Below, one piece after another: positions 44,443-44,525 of a DNA stretch of 44,525 bases. Below the pieces are notes generated by a model that worked only from the letters and a program-made list of their open reading frames with translations, was not told where the DNA came from and did no database searches. The DNA comes from Candidatus Thiodiazotropha sp. (ex Ustalcina ferruginea) (GTDB lineage Bacteria; Pseudomonadota; Gammaproteobacteria; Chromatiales; Chromatiaceae): NCBI GenBank assembly GCA_025656375.1, contig JAHXHU010000120.1, forward strand, positions 1 to 44,525, written 5' to 3'. The position numbers and the translations under genes were made by a program. Numbering within the stretch: the stretch's first letter is position 1; each line of letters opens with the position of its first letter.

Positions 44443-44525
44443 TCTCCCCATTAATAATGGGACTCAAAAGTAGTCACTGTTAAGCTGTCTGAGCCAGCTT
44501 CTGTATCGGGGTGATTCCACCTAAT

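Noticed and set aside
44443-44525. Small CCCATT/AATGGG hairpin after rplQ as an operon terminator
   Set aside because: Only a 6-bp AT-containing stem with no T-tract; the window ends too soon to judge.

Overview
The window is almost entirely a gammaproteobacterial core translation/transcription locus. The left ~7 kb is accessory and partly degraded. From left to right it contains: a GAF/HD-GYP remnant; a Cache/PAS sensor frameshifted at an A7 tract; a minus-strand LolA-like plus MacB/LolCDE-like ABC locus with a frameshifted permease, interrupted by a 166-bp palindromic MITE-like element; a second 106-bp inverted-repeat element; pth-rplY-prs-tRNAGln-ispE-TPR lipoprotein (minus strand, no lolB); tRNA-Tyr/Gly/Thr-tuf-tRNA-Trp-secE-nusG-rplKAJL-rpoBC; rpsL-rpsG-fusA-tuf; and the fused S10/spc/alpha operons through rplQ. 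I found no convincing new enzymatic or defence system. The items most worth checking are the two palindromic elements, the interrupted Lol-like operon next to a missing lolB, the two tuf copies (apparently identical over the ORF but with different start codons), and several structured RNA leaders or spacers (rplJ leader, rplL-rpoB, the 5' end of the str operon, rpsN-rpsH). All calls come from reading the sequence and supplied translations; no searches or folding were run.
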